Assembly: GCA_963813375.1 (NCBI GenBank)
Contig: CAWEYT010000002.1
Coordinates: 62,001 to 126,000 of the forward strand
DNA from: DASTFY01 sp963813375
Lineage (GTDB): Bacteria; Actinomycetota; Acidimicrobiia; Acidimicrobiales; Ilumatobacteraceae
DNA: 64,000 nucleotides
Reading direction: 5' to 3'
Below are positions 35,340-43,732 of the stretch, one piece after another (position 1 is the first letter of the stretch; each line of letters begins with the position of its first letter). Position numbers and translations under genes: made by a program. Below the pieces are notes generated by a model that saw only the letters and a program-made list of their open reading frames with translations, had not been told where the DNA came from and made no database searches.

Positions 35340-36705
35340 ATGACCCGCCGGCTCGTGCTCCTGATCGTCGCCACCGTGGCCGCCACCCTGCTCCTCGTCG
35401 GGGGCACGACCCTGGTCTTCGCCACGGTCGAGGCGCGGGCGACGACCGAGCGGGACCTCCGGGAGCTGGCGGCCTCGATCAACGACGGGCTCCAGGAGCG
35501 ACCCGGAACCGGTGCGCCGGCTCGTCCGGCCACGATCAGGAGCTTCCGCCGCGCGTTGCGCCTGGACGGCATCGAGCTGATGCTCCTCACGCGCGCCGGG
35601 CGGCTCACAGGCAGCCCTCCCGAGGGTGTTCCCGAGGAGGACCTCGACCCGGCCACGTTGGCCGCCGGCGAGACCGTCAGCGGGCGCCGCGGCGACCTCG
35701 TCTGGGTAGCCGATCCCGCGCTGGTCGGGTCGCGCACCATCGTCACCGTCGTGACCCGTCACGCCGGATCTGGTGTAGCCGACGCCGCTGGATGGTTCCT
35801 GCTGGCCAGCTTCCTCACGCTGCTGGTCGGCGCAATGGTCGCGGTGCTGGTCGGCCGGCGCATGGCTCGGCCGGTAAGGCAGGCGGACGAGGCGGCGCGC
35901 CGCATCGCGGCCGGCGAGCTCGACGCCAGGGTGCCCGTCCCGGCGGGCCGGACGTCGGACGAACTGGTCGAACTGGCGCAGTCCGTGAACTCGATGGCGG
36001 CGACGTTGGAACGCTCGAAGGGGCTCGAGCAGCAGTTCCTCCTGTCCGTCTCCCACGACCTGCGCACCCCGTTGACGTCCATCCGCGGTTACGCCGAGGC
36101 CATCGGCGACGGGACGGCGACCGACGTCCACCGGGCCGCGGGGGTCATCGGGCGGGAAGCCCGCCGGCTCGAACGGTTGGTCGGCGACCTGTTGGACCTG
36201 GCCCGCCTCGACGCACGGACCTTCTCGCTGGTGGTCGCCGAGGTCGACCTCGTGGCCGCAGCCCGGGCGGCCGTGGCCGCCGCGGCACCCGAGGCGGAGC
36301 GGCTCGGGCTGCAGGTGACGGTGGCGAGCGCGGGTCCGGACGGGTCGGCGGTCGTGCCCGTGCGCGCCGATCCGGAGCGCCTCGACCAGGTGATCGCCAA
36401 CCTCCTGGAGAACGCCCGGCAGGTTCGCGAGCCGCGAGAGATCGTGGTGGGTGTTCAAGACGGACGGGGAGGGCACCGCGACGATCTGGGTCGAGGACGA
36501 CGGCCCGGGCATCGCTCCCGAGGACCTGCCGCACGTCTTCGAGCGGCTCTACGTCTCGGCCCACCGGCCCAGCCGGCGTGAGAGCGGGTCCGGCCTGGGG
36601 CTGGCCATCGTCCGCCAGTTGGTCGAGGCCATGGGCGGCACGGTCGAGGCGACCAGCGCACCCACTGGAGGGGCGCGCCTCGCCGTCACGCTGCCGACGA
36701 CCTAA
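35340..36705 (+). CDS. membrane sensor histidine kinase (one frame disruption)
   Basis: About 455 residues: membrane helix (8-30), extracytoplasmic sensor of ~110 residues, second helix (~148-172), HAMP linker, phospho-acceptor His in 'SVSHDLRTPLTSIRGY' and an ATP-binding domain with N-box 'NLLENAR', G1 'VEDDGPGI', F-box 'HVFERLY' and G2 'SGSGLGLAI'. An extra base near 36465 (GVQDG to DGEGTATIW) moves the G1-to-end part to another frame. It pairs with the response regulator upstream. The signal it senses cannot be inferred; the sensor region has no recognisable fold. Confidence 0.9.
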
Positions 36706-36723
36706 GACGACGGCCCCCACCAG

Positions 36724-36811
36724 GTCTCGCGGAGCTGCGTTGCGGATTCCGCTACTCAACTCCGCGAGACGCGGTCTGGCGTCGCTCGTCCGCCGAATCG
36801 CCGGCGATTCG
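36724..36811. terminator. hairpin and palindrome between kinase and ygfZ
   Basis: GTCTCGCGGAG (36724-36734) pairs perfectly with CTCCGCGAGAC (36760-36770), with a small inner GCGG/CCGC stem. A separate 18-base palindrome centred on GCCGGC lies at 36794-36811. This is the gap between two convergent genes, so a two-way terminator is the simplest reading. Confidence 0.6.
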
Positions 36812-36854
36812 CCGGGCGTGGCCGATGTCACAAGTCCGGGCGGACTCGGCCGGG

Positions 36855-37663
36855 TCAGTGGAGCGCGTGGACCGTCGCGGTCGTGTCGCCGACCGAGACC
36901 TCGGCACCCACGTCGACGGCGCGACCCAGGAGGGCGAGAGCCGACGTGCCCGCGGCGCTGGTGACGGTGCCGACCTCCCGACCTTCGATCGTGACCGGGT
37001 CGCCGATCGACAGCGGCCCGCCCGTCGATTCCAGCCGCCGGACCGAGCCGGGGCGCCGACGCGCCACGCGAGTGCATGCGCTCGACCAGCTCCTGGCCGG
37101 GGTAGCACCCCTTGGTGAAGCTGACGGCCAGGTCGAGGAGCGGGCCGAGCTCAGCCGGGATGGTGTGCTCGGTGATCTCGCGCCCCATGGCCGGCCAACC
37201 GGCCGCGACGCGGGCGGCCTCGAGTGCAGACGCATCGCCGGGGCCGACCCCCGCCGGCGAACCAGCCTCGCCCTCGAACAGCGTCGAACCCGCACTCATC
37301 GCCCCACCACGCGGGCACGGCGCCGGGCGGCAGAGCCAGCCCCTCGCCGCGCACGGCGACGACCTCGACCTCGGCGAGCTCGAGCTCCGCGGCGACGCGG
37401 ATGCGGAAGCGCTGGAGGCGCGCCAGCACGGCTTCCCCCCATCCGGGGTCGACGTCGATCACCAGCTCCTCGTCGCCGAGCCGGCGGAGGCGCAACAGCG
37501 CGTCGAGCCGGCCGTTCGGTTGCAGGAGCAACGACCACGCAGATGCACCCACGGCCAGCCGTTCCAGATCCTGGCTGAGCTGTGACTGCAGGTAGGACAG
37601 CGCGTCACGGCCCGTCACCCGGACGGCGTCCCGGGTCGTCGCGCACCAGAAGGGCTCGGTCAC
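36855..37663 (-). CDS. ygfZ: folate-dependent YgfZ/GcvT-like protein (two frame disruptions)
   Basis: Three frame pieces make one ~268-residue protein: 'LSYLQSQLSQDLERL' and 'AWSLLLQPNGRLDALL' first, then (after an extra base near 37278) 'LFEGEAGSPAGVGPGD', 'MGREITEHTIPAELG' and the family hallmark KGCYPGQE, and finally (after an extra base near 37062) 'GDPVTIEGREVGTVTSAAG'. YgfZ helps in repair or maturation of iron-sulfur enzymes using tetrahydrofolate; the cysteine in KGCYPGQE is the conserved one. GTG 37663 overlaps the trpE stop by four bases, so it is the last gene of the his/trp unit. Both interruptions look like sequence errors. Confidence 0.85.
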
Positions 37664-39190
37664 GCGGGCGTCCCGTCCTCGGCCCGCTTGAGCGTCATCC
37701 GCCGCGCCGCCGGCACCGCGGCGAGGAGTGCAGCGGCCTTGTTCCGGCACTCGAGGTCCTCGTCGTCAGGGATGGAGTCGGCCACGATGCCGGCGCCCGC
37801 CTGCAGGGACGCGCCGTGGGGGCCCACGAACATGGTCCTGATGGCGATGGCCGTGTCCAGGTTTCCCGGAGAAGTCGACGTAGCCGACGACACCGGCGTA
37901 GGGCCCCCGCTTCACCGGCTCGAGGTCGTCGATGATCTCCATGGCCCGCACCTTCGGCGCGCCGCTCACGGTGCCGGCGGGCAGCGTGGCGCGCAGGACG
38001 TCGATGGGACCACGCCCGTCGACCAGGTCGCCGGACACCTGAGAGGTGAGGTGCATCACGTGGCTGTAGCGCTCGAGCGTCAGCAGCTCGTCCACGTGCA
38101 TGGTCCCGAAGCGGGCGATGCGGCCGACGTCGTTGCGGGCCAGGTCGACCAGCATGATGTGCTCGGCCACCTCCTTGGGGTTCTCCCGCAGCTCGCCGGC
38201 CAGGCGCCGGTCGTCCTCGTCGGTCCGCCCCCGGCGGCGGGTCCCGGCGATGGGCCGCGAGATCACCCGACCCTCGAGGAGCTGCACCATCGGTTCGGGG
38301 GACGACCCGACGATCGTGATCTCCGGATGGCGCAGGAAGTACATGTACGGGCTGGGGTTGACCTGCCGCAGCACCCGGTACACGTCGTACGGGTCGGCAT
38401 CGAGCTCCAGGTCGTACCGCTGGGCCAGCACCACCTGGAAGATGTCGCCGGCGCGGATGTGGTCCTTGGCCACCTCGACCGCGTGCTGGTACAGGCCACC
38501 GGGCATGGTGGAGCGGACCGTCGGGAGTGGCTCGCCCGGTTCCGGGGGCGCGACGGCCGAGTAGCTCAACGGCCGGGCCAGGTCGGCCGACAGCGCCTCC
38601 ACCCGGCGGGTGGCACCGTCGTAGGCGGCATCCAGCTCGGCGGCGTCCAGACCCAGGACGGGCACGCTGTCGATGAGGTAGGCCCGCTGGCGCCAGTGGT
38701 CGAAGGCGACCAGGGAGCCGATGACGCTCATCACCGCGTCCGGCAGGCCCCGATCGTCCGGGGGCACCGCGGGCAGGTGCTCGATCTCCCGCACCACGTC
38801 GTACCCCAGGTAGCCGACCACACCGCTCTGCAAGGGCGGGAGGTCCGGAAGACGAGGCGCCCGGTAGCGGTCCAGCACCACCTCGAGCGCGGCGAGGATG
38901 CCCCTGTCGCGGGGCACTTCGGCCGGCAGCGCGCCGTCCACCTCGACCCTGCCGTCCCGCAGCACGAGCGTCGCCACCGGCGCCCGCCCGACGAACGAGA
39001 ACCGGCTCCACCGCTCGCCGTGCTCCACGGACTCCAGGAGGAACCCGGCACCGTCACCGACGACCTTGGCGTACGCGGCCACCGGCGTCTCGAGGTCGGC
39101 CAGCAGCTCGGTCCAGACGGGGACGACCGTGTGGCTGGCGGCCAGGCGGGCGAACTCCTCACGCGTGGGGCGGATGCGCAGCGCCACCAC
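37660..39190 (-). CDS. trpE: anthranilate synthase component I (one frame disruption)
   Basis: About 509 residues of the chorismate-binding family. 'RPIAGTRRRGRTDEDD', 'AEHIMLVDLARNDVGRIA' and 'LPAGTVSGAPKVRAMEII' are the catalytic blocks; an N-terminal domain of ~190 residues precedes. The frame changes near 37870 where GGGAAAC would read correctly as GGGAAC, restoring 'YVDFSGNLDTAIAIRTMFV' and the rest of the active domain to 37660. It makes anthranilate from chorismate and needs a TrpG partner, which is not in the window. It lies seven bases after hisI and overlaps ygfZ. Confidence 0.93.
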
Positions 39191-39196
39191 CGGCGG

Positions 39197-39538
39197 TCAG
39201 CCCCCGAAGGCGCGGAAGAAGCACGAGTGGGCGCCGGTGTGGCAGGCGCCCTGACCCTCCTGATCGACCACGAACAGCAGCGCGTCGCCGTCGCAGTCGT
39301 AGAGGGCCTCGCGCACCCGCTGGACCTCGCCCGAGGTGTCGCCCTTGCGCCACAGCTCCTGGCGGCTGCGGGACCAGAACACGGTCCGGCCCTCCTCCAG
39401 CGTCAGCCGCAGCGACTCCGGGCTCATCCACGCCATCATCAGGACCTGCCCGGTGCCCGCCTCCTGGACGATGGCCGGCACGAGGCCGTCGGCGTCGAAC
39501 ACGACGGCGTCGAGCTGGTCAGGGGTGGCGACGATCAC
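39197..39538 (-). CDS. hisI: phosphoribosyl-AMP cyclohydrolase
   Basis: 113 residues, the monofunctional HisI (no HisE domain fused). Metal and zinc ligands are visible in 'YDCDGDALLF' and 'CHTGAHSCFF'; 'MMAWMSPESL' and 'RSRQELWRKGDTSG' are family markers. It opens the purine ring in step three of histidine synthesis. It overlaps the GroES-like gene by four bases upstream. HisE must be encoded elsewhere. Confidence 0.94.
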   Translation of the reverse strand: MIVATPDQLDAVVFDADGLVPAIVQEAGTGQVLMMAWMSPESLRLTLEEGRTVFWSRSRQELWRKGDTSGEVQRVREALYDCDGDALLFVVDQEGQGACHTGAHSCFFRAFGG

Positions 39539-39876
39539 AGGTACAACCCCGTCGAACCCTCCACCCGCGACGCCGCCACGGCGTGGATGTCGCGCTCGCG
39601 GAGGATGAGGTAGTCCTCACCTTGGACCTCCACCTCATACCGGTCGTCCGGGCTGAACAGCACGCGATCACCGAGCTGGACCGTGCGGACGTTCTGCCCC
39701 TTGCCCACGACCTCGGCCCACACCAGGCGCTTGGCCACCTGGGCGGTTGCCGGGATGAGGATGCCCCCTGAGGAGCGGCGCTCGCCGTCCTCGCGTGGGA
39801 TGCGCACCAGCAGGCGGTCGTTCAGCATCTGGATGGGGAGCTTCTCGTCCGGGCCGAGCTCATGGGTAGGGGCCAC
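39535..39876 (-). CDS. GroES-like co-chaperonin inside the his operon
   Basis: 113 residues with the Cpn10 beta-barrel pattern: 'LNDRLLVRIP', 'SSGGILIPATAQ', 'WAEVVGKGQNV', 'LGDRVLFS', 'EVEVQGEDYLILRERDIHAV'. The N-terminus has ~15 extra residues, the mobile-loop region is short (EDGERRSSGGILIP), and a ~10-residue tail follows. No groEL is nearby; the gene is embedded between hisF (27 bases) and hisI (four-base overlap). It is probably a second, divergent GroES; whether it works with a GroEL or has another role is unknown. Confidence 0.85.
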   Translation of the reverse strand: MAPTHELGPDEKLPIQMLNDRLLVRIPREDGERRSSGGILIPATAQVAKRLVWAEVVGKGQNVRTVQLGDRVLFSPDDRYEVEVQGEDYLILRERDIHAVAASRVEGSTGLYL

Positions 39877-39903
39877 GGCAGGCGACGGTACCGCCTGATG
39901 GCG

Positions 39904-40671
39904 TCAGACCGGACGCACTTCGATGCCGGCCGCGGCCATCAGCGCCTTGGCCGCCGCGATCTCGTGCTCGGCGAAGTGGAAGATCGAGGCGGCGAGCACT
40001 GCGTCCGCGCCACCGTCGCGCACCCCCTCGACGAGGTGCTCCAGCGTGCCGACGCCGCCACTGGCGATCACCGGGATGCCGACCGCTCCGGCGACGGCGC
40101 GGGTGAGCTCGAGGTCGTAGCCGGCCTTGGTGCCGTCACGGTCCATGGAGGTGAGGAGGATCTCTCCCGCGCCCCGCCGTTCGGCCTCCACCGCCCACGC
40201 GAGGGCGTCCTGGCCCGTCGGCGTCCGGCCGCCGTGCACGAACACCTCCCAGGTCCGCCCGGTGCCGGCCACCCGCCGCGCGTCGATGGCGCACACGACG
40301 CACTGGGCTCCGAACTCGCCGCTGATCTCGCCGATCAGCTCGGGCCGCTGCACCGCCGAGGTGTTCACGCTGACCTTGTCGGCGCCCGACCGCAGCATGA
40401 GGCGCGCATCCTCGACCCCGCGGATGCCGCCGCCGACCGTGAACGGGATGAACACCTGCTCGGCCGTGCGGGCCACGACGTCGACCATGGTGTCACGGCC
40501 GTCGGACGACGCCGTGATGTCGAGGAAGACCAGTTCGTCCGCGCCCTCGGCGTCGTAGCGGGCCGCCAGCTCCACCGGGTCACCGGCGTCGCGCAGGCCC
40601 ACGAAGTTGACACCCTTCACGACCCGGCCGGCCGTCACGTCGAGGCACGGGATCACGCGGGCGACCCTCAC
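39904..40671 (-). CDS. hisF: imidazole glycerol phosphate synthase, cyclase subunit
   Basis: 255-residue TIM barrel with the catalytic aspartates in 'VIPCLDVTAGRVVKG' and 'LLTSMDRDGTKAGYD', and phosphate sites 'PFTVGGGI' and 'VIASGGVG'. It uses ammonia from HisH to make imidazole glycerol phosphate and AICAR. It starts 7 bases after hisA ends. Confidence 0.96.
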   Translation of the reverse strand: MRVARVIPCLDVTAGRVVKGVNFVGLRDAGDPVELAARYDAEGADELVFLDITASSDGRDTMVDVVARTAEQVFIPFTVGGGIRGVEDARLMLRSGADKVSVNTSAVQRPELIGEISGEFGAQCVVCAIDARRVAGTGRTWEVFVHGGRTPTGQDALAWAVEAERRGAGEILLTSMDRDGTKAGYDLELTRAVAGAVGIPVIASGGVGTLEHLVEGVRDGGADAVLAASIFHFAEHEIAAAKALMAAAGIEVRPV

Positions 40672-40678
40672 GGCGACC

Positions 40679-41401
40679 TCATGACCGCGTGCTGGCCAGA
40701 GCGCGCAGCCCGGCCGCCACGTCGAACCGTCCCTCGTAGATGGCCTTCCCGACGATGACCCCGGACAGCCCGGGCACCGTGGCCAGGGCCTCCAGGTCCT
40801 CCAGCGACGACACGCCGCCCGACGCGATGACCGGGCACGGTGCCGCGGCCGCCACGCGGCCAGACCCTCGCGGTCCGGGTCCGGTCAACGTGCCGTCACG
40901 GGTGATGTCCGTGACGACGAACGCCTCGGCGGCCGGGAAGTCGCCGAGCACGTCGGTCAGCCGGCGGCCGCTCCCCTCGGTCCACCCGTGCACGGCCAGC
41001 TCCCCACCGCGGTGGTCGAGCCCGACCGCCACTGGCACGACCGCCGCCACCGCGTCGACGAGCTCCGGCGCCTCGAGCGCGGCCGAACCCATCACCACCC
41101 TGGCCACTCCGGCCTCGGCCAGCATCCGGGCGTCGGCCTCGCTGCGCACGCCGCCACCGGTCTGCACGCGGGCTCGCCCCGCGACGGCCGCCACCACGGC
41201 TTCCACGACGGGGCGGTTGACCGGATCCCCGCTGCGCGCCGCGTCGAGGTCGACGACGTGGATCCAGGAGGCGCCGGCATCCGCGAAGCCCGTGGCCATC
41301 GCGACGGGGTCGTCCCCGTACACCGTCTCCTGGTCGTAGTCGCCGCGCAGGAGGCGCACGGCGCGGCCGGCCCGGAGGTCGATGGCGGGGTAGAGATCCA
41401 T
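40679..41401 (-). CDS. hisA: phosphoribosyl-formimino-AICAR isomerase (short compensated frame disruption)
   Basis: 240-residue TIM barrel: 'YPAIDLRAGRAVRLLRGDY' with the catalytic Asp, 'QTGGGVRSEADA', and second Asp in 'VVTDITRDGTLTG'. Between about 40860 and 40885 the reading GPGPRGSGR is unlike HisA, while the adjacent frame gives 'PDREGLAA', the usual family sequence, so a gained and a lost base probably bracket it. Because trpF is present separately, this need not be the bifunctional PriA, though sequence alone cannot exclude dual activity. Confidence 0.93.
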   Translation of the reverse strand: MDLYPAIDLRAGRAVRLLRGDYDQETVYGDDPVAMATGFADAGASWIHVVDLDAARSGDPVNRPVVEAVVAAVAGRARVQTGGGVRSEADARMLAEAGVARVVMGSAALEAPELVDAVAAVVPVAVGLDHRGGELAVHGWTEGSGRRLTDVLGDFPAAEAFVVTDITRDGTLTGPGPRGSGRVAAAAPCPVIASGGVSSLEDLEALATVPGLSGVIVGKAIYEGRFDVAAGLRALASTRS

Positions 41402-41411
41402 GGCCGGCCCG

Positions 41412-42062
41412 TCAGGTCGTGAGGGCGCCGGCGGCCACCGCGGCGAAGTTGGCCAGGAGGGCGAGGCCGTCGCGCCCCGACTTCTCCGGGTGGAACTGCA
41501 CGGCGAAGACGTTGTCGCGGCGGAAGGCGGCGTTGAGCGTGCTGCCGTACTCACACGTGGCCACGACGTCGGCGGGGTCGTCGGGCACCCCGTGGAGCGA
41601 GTGGACGAAGTACACCCACGGGCGATCGTCCAGCCCGGCGAAGAGGGGCTCCCCGGGCGCGCGCAGGTCGAGCCGGTTCCACTGCATCTGTGGGCGCTTC
41701 ACGCCGGGCGGGATCCACATGACCCGCCCTGGGAGCACCCCGAGCCCGGCCACGGCGGGGTCCTCCTCCGACGACTCGAAGAGCATCTGCATGCCGATGC
41801 AGATGCCGAGGAACGGCCGGCCGGAGGAGACGGCAGCGAGAGCGGATTCCTCCAGCCCTGCGCCGCGCAGCGCGGCCATGCAACGGCCGAACGCGCCCAC
41901 GCCAGGCAGGACGACGGCGTCGGCGTCGGCGATGAGCCCGGGGTCGGCCGTGAGCCTGGCGTCGGCCCCGACGTGGGTCAGCGCCTTCTCCGCCGAGCGC
42001 AGGTTGCCGATGCCGTAGTCCAGCACCGCGATCAGCGGGCGCGGCCTGCCCGCGCTCGTCAC
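41412..42062 (-). CDS. hisH: imidazole glycerol phosphate synthase, glutaminase subunit
   Basis: 216-residue class I glutamine amidotransferase. The nucleophile Cys is in 'LGICIGMQMLF' and the His/Glu pair in 'AVQFHPEKSG'; 'DYGIGNLRSAEKAL' opens the protein. It makes ammonia for HisF. GTG 42062 overlaps the hisB stop by four bases. Confidence 0.95.
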   Translation of the reverse strand: MTSAGRPRPLIAVLDYGIGNLRSAEKALTHVGADARLTADPGLIADADAVVLPGVGAFGRCMAALRGAGLEESALAAVSSGRPFLGICIGMQMLFESSEEDPAVAGLGVLPGRVMWIPPGVKRPQMQWNRLDLRAPGEPLFAGLDDRPWVYFVHSLHGVPDDPADVVATCEYGSTLNAAFRRDNVFAVQFHPEKSGRDGLALLANFAAVAAGALTT

Positions 42063-42653
42063 AGCACGCCCTTGGTCGATGGCACCCCGCCGCCCTCGAC
42101 GCGCACCGCGTCGCGCAGGCACCGCGCCAGCCCCTTGAACGTCGCTTCGATGATGTGGTGGACGTTGCGGCCCCGACGCAGCGTCACGTGCAGAGTGATG
42201 CCGGCGGCCGTCGCGAAGCTGTGCACGGCGTGCTCGGCCAGCTGGGGATCGAACGGCGGGTTGCCGAGCGGCAGGCACTCCGGGCAGCTCGACCTCCCAC
42301 ACCACGAAGGGCCGCCCGGAGAGGTCCAGCGCCACCTCCACCAGGGCCTCGTCGAGCGGGTACAGACCGCTGGCGAAGCGGCGGACACCGGTCTTGTCAC
42401 CGAGCGCCTCCCGGAACGTCTCGCCCAGGGCGATGGCGACGTCCTCGACCGTGTGGTGGCTGTCGATGTGCAGATCACCCTCGGCCTTCACCGTCAGGTC
42501 GAAACCGCCGTGGCGACCGAGCTGATCGAGCATGTGGTCGTAGAAGGGCAAGCCCGTGCTGATGGCCGTGTCGCCCCGACCGTCGAGGTCGAGGAAGAGC
42601 TCGATGGCCGTCTCCTTCGTGACGCGCTGTCGCGCCGCCGAACGGCCCGTCAC
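42059..42653 (-). CDS. hisB: imidazoleglycerol-phosphate dehydratase (one frame disruption)
   Basis: About 197 residues, the monofunctional dehydratase. Metal-binding motifs 'FYDHMLDQLGRHGGFDL' and 'HIDSHHTVEDVAIALG' are in the first frame. One extra base near 42285 (CCCG where CCG restores the frame) leads to 'ECLPLGNPPFDPQLAEHAVH', 'LRRGRNVHHIIEATFKGLAR' in the next. The second metal motif NVHHIIEA is intact, so the enzyme is complete once corrected. It overlaps hisC and hisH by four bases each. Confidence 0.92.
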
Positions 42654-43732
42654 GCCGATCGTCCTCCGTCTGACGCCAGCACGTCGCCGAGCGCACCGAG
42701 GAAGGCATCGTTCTCGGTGGGGGTCCCCACGGTGACCCGCAGGCAGCCGGACAGGCGCGGCCAGCCCGAGCAGTCCCGGACCAGCACCGAGCGATCGAGC
42801 AGGTCCTTCCACACGGCCCGGCCGTCCCGTTCCCGGGGCCGGAAGAGGACGAAGTTGGCGCCCGACGGCCACGTGTCGACGGGCAGCTCTCGCAGCCCGC
42901 CCATGATCCGCTCCCGCTCGGCCACCACCTGCTTGACCCGGGTCTCCATCTCTCCCACGAAGCGCAGGGCCAGGCGCCCGCCGATCTGCTTGGTGACGTC
43001 GAGGTGGTACGGGAGCGCGACCTTCTCCAGCTCGGTGACCAGCCAGGCCGGACCGACCAGGTAGCCGAGGCGGGCGGCCGCCATCGACCACGTCTTGGAG
43101 AAGGTGCGGGTCACGACGAGCGGGCGCTCCTCCTCGACCAGGGACAGCGCCGACCAGGGGGCGAACTGGGCGTAGGCCTCATCGACCACCAGCAGCCCGG
43201 GCACCTCGTCGAGCAGCGCCCGCACCGTGGTCTCGGGCTCGACCAGGCCGGTCGGGTTGTTGGGCGAGCACAGGAACGTCACGGCGGGACGGGCTTCGGC
43301 GAGCAGTCGCGTCGCCGCCGTCAGGTCGAGCGTGAAGTCCGCCCGCCGCTCGCCCTCCACCACGGTGGCGCCGGTGAGCCGCGCGATGTGCGCGTGCAAC
43401 TGGTAGGTCGGCTCGAACGTCGCCACGGCCCGCCCCGGTCCGGCGAACGTGAGCAGCAGGGTCTGGAGGACCTCGTTGGACCCATTGGCGGCGAAGACCT
43501 GCTCGGCCGGGACGCCGTGCAGGGCGCCGATGGCCTCCCGCAGGTCCCGAGCCGTCCGGTCCGGATAGCGGTGCCACTCGACCCGCGACAGCTCGGCGGC
43601 CAGCGCGTCGCGCCAGGCCGCGGGCGGCGGCTCCGGCGACTCGTTCGTGTTGAGCCTGACCGCGACCGACACCTGCGGCGAGTGGTAGCCCTCGAGAGCC
43701 TGTAGGTCGTCCCGCACCGGCACCCGGGTCAC
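42650..43732 (-). CDS. hisC: histidinol-phosphate aminotransferase
   Basis: 360-residue fold-type I PLP enzyme. 'RLNTNESPEPPP' at the start, 'ANGSNEVLQTLLLTFAGPG', 'CSPNNPTG', Asp/Tyr in 'VVDEAYAQF' and the PLP lysine in 'TRTFSKTWSMA'. It transfers an amino group from glutamate to imidazole-acetol phosphate. It overlaps hisD and hisB by four bases. Confidence 0.95.
   Translation of the reverse strand: MTRVPVRDDLQALEGYHSPQVSVAVRLNTNESPEPPPAAWRDALAAELSRVEWHRYPDRTARDLREAIGALHGVPAEQVFAANGSNEVLQTLLLTFAGPGRAVATFEPTYQLHAHIARLTGATVVEGERRADFTLDLTAATRLLAEARPAVTFLCSPNNPTGLVEPETTVRALLDEVPGLLVVDEAYAQFAPWSALSLVEEERPLVVTRTFSKTWSMAAARLGYLVGPAWLVTELEKVALPYHLDVTKQIGGRLALRFVGEMETRVKQVVAERERIMGGLRELPVDTWPSGANFVLFRPRERDGRAVWKDLLDRSVLVRDCSGWPRLSGCLRVTVGTPTENDAFLGALGDVLASDGGRSA

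Noticed and set aside
40679..41401. hisA as the bifunctional PriA
   Set aside because: A separate trpF with intact catalytic Cys and Asp is present in the same window, so there is no need to infer dual function.
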